Assembly: GCA_050010115.1 (NCBI GenBank)
Contig: JBEKLQ010000094.1
Span: 1-16,506 of the forward strand
Length of the DNA stretch: 16,506 nucleotides
Reading direction: 5' to 3'
From: JAKACA01 sp050010115
Lineage (GTDB): Bacteria > Actinomycetota > Acidimicrobiia > Acidimicrobiales > Bog-793
Shown one piece after another: positions 14,483 to 16,506 of the stretch (position 1 is the first letter of the stretch; every line of letters starts with the position of its first letter). The position numbers and the translations under genes were made by a program. Under the pieces are notes generated by a model, which saw only the letters and a program-made list of their open reading frames with translations, was not told where the DNA came from and ran no database searches.

Positions 14483-16506
14483 ATGGTAGACAAAGTAGAG
14501 ATTCCGGGAAGTGACCGAGCCGAAATGCCAGGCGCCCAGCTTCTTGGCCCGGCGTCGCCCGACGATCGCTTCACGGTGTCCATCACCGTCCGTCAGCGTC
14601 CGGACGGCGCGCGACGTTCTCACGAATACGCCCAGCTTCCGCCATCGCAGCGTCCCCGGCTCGATGAAGAGGCATTTCAATCTGTCTATGGTGCCGATGA
14701 GGCTGACATCGAGAGGGTTGTCGCCTTCGCCCAATCGCATGGCCTCTTGGTTGAAGAAGTGCTGCCGCAGCGTCGAACCGTTCGAGTCTCGGGGACGGCT
14801 CAGCAGTTCAACGAGGTCTTCGACACGCCACTGAGGATGTACTCCTATAGAGGCACCACCTTCAGAGGACGTACGGGCCGGGTGAGCGTACCAGCTGAAG
14901 TCTCGGACGTGATCGAAGGAGTATTTGGACTCGACAACCGTCCAATCGCTCGCCATCGTAGCCAAGTCGTCGCTCCCCGCGTTAGCACCACCAACCAGCT
15001 CACGCCCCTTGAGGTCGCCGTGGCGTACGACTTCCCGCCGGGTGTAGATGGAACAGGGCAGTCGATTGCCATCGTGGAGTTTGGTGGCGGCTATCGTGCA
15101 TCCGACTTGACCACCTTTTTTGGCGGACTAGGACTGGCCTGCCCAACGGTCGTGCCCATAAGTATCGACGGTGCTCAGAACATTCCTACCGATCCCCCGC
15201 CCGTTCCGCAGAACCAACCGTCAACGCCCGGACTTCCTATAGTGTCTGGAGTAGTTCCGGATGGAGGTCCAGTGAACGGCGGCTCTTCGGTCACCGTGAC
15301 TGGGAGCGGTTTCACTGGAGCTACCGGTGTCAACTTCGGTGGCACTGGCGCGACCAGCATGACGGTGAACTCTGATACTCAGATCACTGCCGCCAGTCCA
15401 CCAATCGCGACGGACACCGCCGCGGTTCACGTGACAGTCGTAAACGCCGTTGGCTCGTCCAACCTCAGCTCTGCGGACGTATTCATATACAATGACTCAG
15501 ATCCCGAGGTCGCCCTCGACATAGAGGTCGCTGGTGCGATCGCTCCAGGGGCCCGTATCCTCGTCTATTTCGCTCCGAATACGTCGGCTGGCTGGCTCGA
15601 TGTCATCAAGGCTATCGTGAACGATTCCACGAACCTCCCTTCGATACTGTCGATTAGCTGGGGTGGGGCAGAAGACACTCAATGGACCACCCAACAGCGG
15701 AGCCTCCTCGAGACAGAGTTCGTCGCCGCGAGCCAGAAGGCGCAGCCGATGACGATCTTCGCTGCGGCAGGCGACAATGGGTCAAGTGACGACGTCTCTG
15801 ACGGAGTTGCGCATGTCGACTATCCGGCCTCGAGCCCGAACGTCACTGGTTGCGGTGGGAGCGCTCTGACACTTGCCGGTACTGCATGGGGGAGCGAGAT
15901 CGTTTGGAACAATCCCTCGACTGGGAGTGGCTTTGCAGACGGTACTACGGGAGGTGGTGTCAGCGTCGAGTTCCCCCCACCCACATGGCAGTCAGGCGCG
16001 AGCGTGCCAAATAGCGCCAACGGTGGTCAACCGGGCCGCGGTGTCCCGGACGTGTGTGGTCATGCAGACTCGTACGCGATCGTCCTTCGCGGAAACACAG
16101 TCGGCATAGGGGGGACAAGCGCTGTAGCGCCGCTGTGGGCAGGGCTTGCGGCGCGTTGCAACCAACAGTTGAATAGGTCGATAGGACCTTTGAATGACAA
16201 GCTATATCAGGCGAGTGTGGTCTCGACATTCCACGACGTGACCAGTGGTAGCAACGGCAGCTACAACGCCGGCCCGGGGTGGGATCCTTGCACAGGACTT
16301 GGCAGCCCAGACGGTTCGAAGCTGTTGGCCGCTCTCTCATCGGCCAACCAGCCGACGGTGACGGGCCTCACCCCAGCCACCGGTCCGACGGCCGGGGGCA
16401 CGACGGTGGTCATCGCCGGCTCGGGGTTCACGGGGGCGACCGACGTCGCCTTCGGCCAGACGGACGCGGCGTCGATGAACGTCGACTCCGACACCCAGAT
16501 CACCGC
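14483..16506 (+). CDS. Kumamolisin-like sedolisin (peptidase S53) with a TIG domain inserted in the catalytic domain, plus a C-terminal TIG; partial
   Basis: The frame is open from ATG 14483 to the right edge, giving 674 complete codons. Residues about 1-170 match the pro-kumamolisin activation domain (ERVVAFAQSHGLLVEEV, VSGTAQQFNEVFDTPL, VIEGVFGLDNRP). The catalytic domain runs from about 173 to 621 and keeps every kumamolisin active-site residue: Glu342 and Asp346 in PEVALDIEVAGAIAPGA, oxyanion Asp431 in AAAGDNGSS, Ser546 in GGTSAVAPLWAG, plus the supporting Glu199 and Trp393. The Ca2+ site is also kept (Asp585 in FHDV, Asp601 in GPGWDPCTGLGSP). Residues about 252-336 are an IPT/TIG domain inserted just before Glu342; a second TIG begins at about 623. 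Sedolisins are acid-active endopeptidases that remove their own propeptide. No signal peptide is visible, as in the kumamolisin precursor. Codon use is less GC-rich than in neighbours up to about 16345, then becomes strongly GC-rich, which suggests transfer and fusion. Confidence 0.93.
   Translation, partial: MVDKVEIPGSDRAEMPGAQLLGPASPDDRFTVSITVRQRPDGARRSHEYAQLPPSQRPRLDEEAFQSVYGADEADIERVVAFAQSHGLLVEEVLPQRRTVRVSGTAQQFNEVFDTPLRMYSYRGTTFRGRTGRVSVPAEVSDVIEGVFGLDNRPIARHRSQVVAPRVSTTNQLTPLEVAVAYDFPPGVDGTGQSIAIVEFGGGYRASDLTTFFGGLGLACPTVVPISIDGAQNIPTDPPPVPQNQPSTPGLPIVSGVVPDGGPVNGGSSVTVTGSGFTGATGVNFGGTGATSMTVNSDTQITAASPPIATDTAAVHVTVVNAVGSSNLSSADVFIYNDSDPEVALDIEVAGAIAPGARILVYFAPNTSAGWLDVIKAIVNDSTNLPSILSISWGGAEDTQWTTQQRSLLETEFVAASQKAQPMTIFAAAGDNGSSDDVSDGVAHVDYPASSPNVTGCGGSALTLAGTAWGSEIVWNNPSTGSGFADGTTGGGVSVEFPPPTWQSGASVPNSANGGQPGRGVPDVCGHADSYAIVLRGNTVGIGGTSAVAPLWAGLAARCNQQLNRSIGPLNDKLYQASVVSTFHDVTSGSNGSYNAGPGWDPCTGLGSPDGSKLLAALSSANQPTVTGLTPATGPTAGGTTVVIAGSGFTGATDVAFGQTDAASMNVDSDTQIT
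15251..15391 (+). repeat. Internal TIG module, conserved 47-residue core (inserted copy)
   Basis: Residues 257-303 of the sedolisin align without gaps to residues 629-675; 29 of 47 positions are identical by hand count. Shared blocks are GSGFTGAT and SDTQITA. This copy lies inside the peptidase domain and uses mixed third positions. Confidence 0.85.
16367..16506 (+). repeat. C-terminal TIG module (second copy, cut by window edge)
   Basis: This is the partner of the inserted TIG, with PATGPTAGGTTVVIAGSGFT at its start and SDTQITA at the window edge. From the codon at 16349 to the edge, 50 of 52 codons end in G or C, unlike the rest of the gene. More modules may follow outside the window. Confidence 0.85.

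Noticed and set aside
16261..16503. Minus-strand open frame at the right edge
   Set aside because: It is antisense to the sedolisin, whose Ca2+-site and TIG motifs are unambiguous on the plus strand.

Overview
The window is a high-GC, densely coding bacterial segment with many GTG starts. It carries a SARP/AfsR-type regulator with BTAD, NB-ARC and TPR regions, actinobacterial-style secreted proteins, and a TTGACG-N17-TATCGT promoter. I infer an actinobacterium, possibly a soil or sediment lineage related to Acidimicrobiia, but nothing here fixes the taxon. I see no rRNA, tRNA or CRISPR array.

Left part (1-5157, minus strand). A partial gene for a secreted PKD-domain protein runs off the left edge (1-556). 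It lies just downstream of a 1004-codon SARP-family regulator (614-3628), and the two may be co-transcribed. Upstream of the regulator is a scar (about 3682-4008). It holds a frameshifted C-terminal RCK_C/TrkA-C domain joined to a stray copy of a signal-peptide-coding segment that recurs in the phospholipase D-like gene about 9.8 kb away. Next is a UPF0104/LPG-synthase-type multi-spanning membrane protein (4006-5157).

Middle part (5158-9008). A cysteine-type arylsulfatase (5229-7526, plus) is divergent from the membrane protein. It converges on a tight two-gene operon: an isocitrate-lyase/PEP-mutase superfamily lyase (8076-9008) and a GlcG/HbpS-like protein (7649-8074). A strong stem-loop lies between the converging ends.

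Accessory part (9199-13813). There are two diverged ISAzo13-family insertion sequences in the same orientation. The first has an intact transposase (9242-10441). The second (11083-12372) has 13-bp perfect terminal inverted repeats but a transposase broken by two frameshifts and a stop codon. Between them sits a small DUF4760-like gene with a TetR-type operator-like palindrome upstream. The right end of the second element supplies two bases of the stop codon of a secreted phospholipase D-family protein (12371-13813, minus).

Right part (13814-16506). A poorly explained stretch with a well-formed promoter, a 22-codon leader-like ORF and a hairpin precedes a large plus-strand gene (14483 to the right edge). 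This encodes a kumamolisin-like sedolisin (peptidase family S53). The active-site residues are all present, but an IPT/TIG immunoglobulin-like domain is inserted in the loop directly before the catalytic Glu/Asp helix, and a second, related TIG domain begins after the catalytic domain. The two TIG modules have very different codon use (about 60% versus 96% GC at third positions by hand count), so the protein looks like a mosaic. This is the most interesting item in the window.
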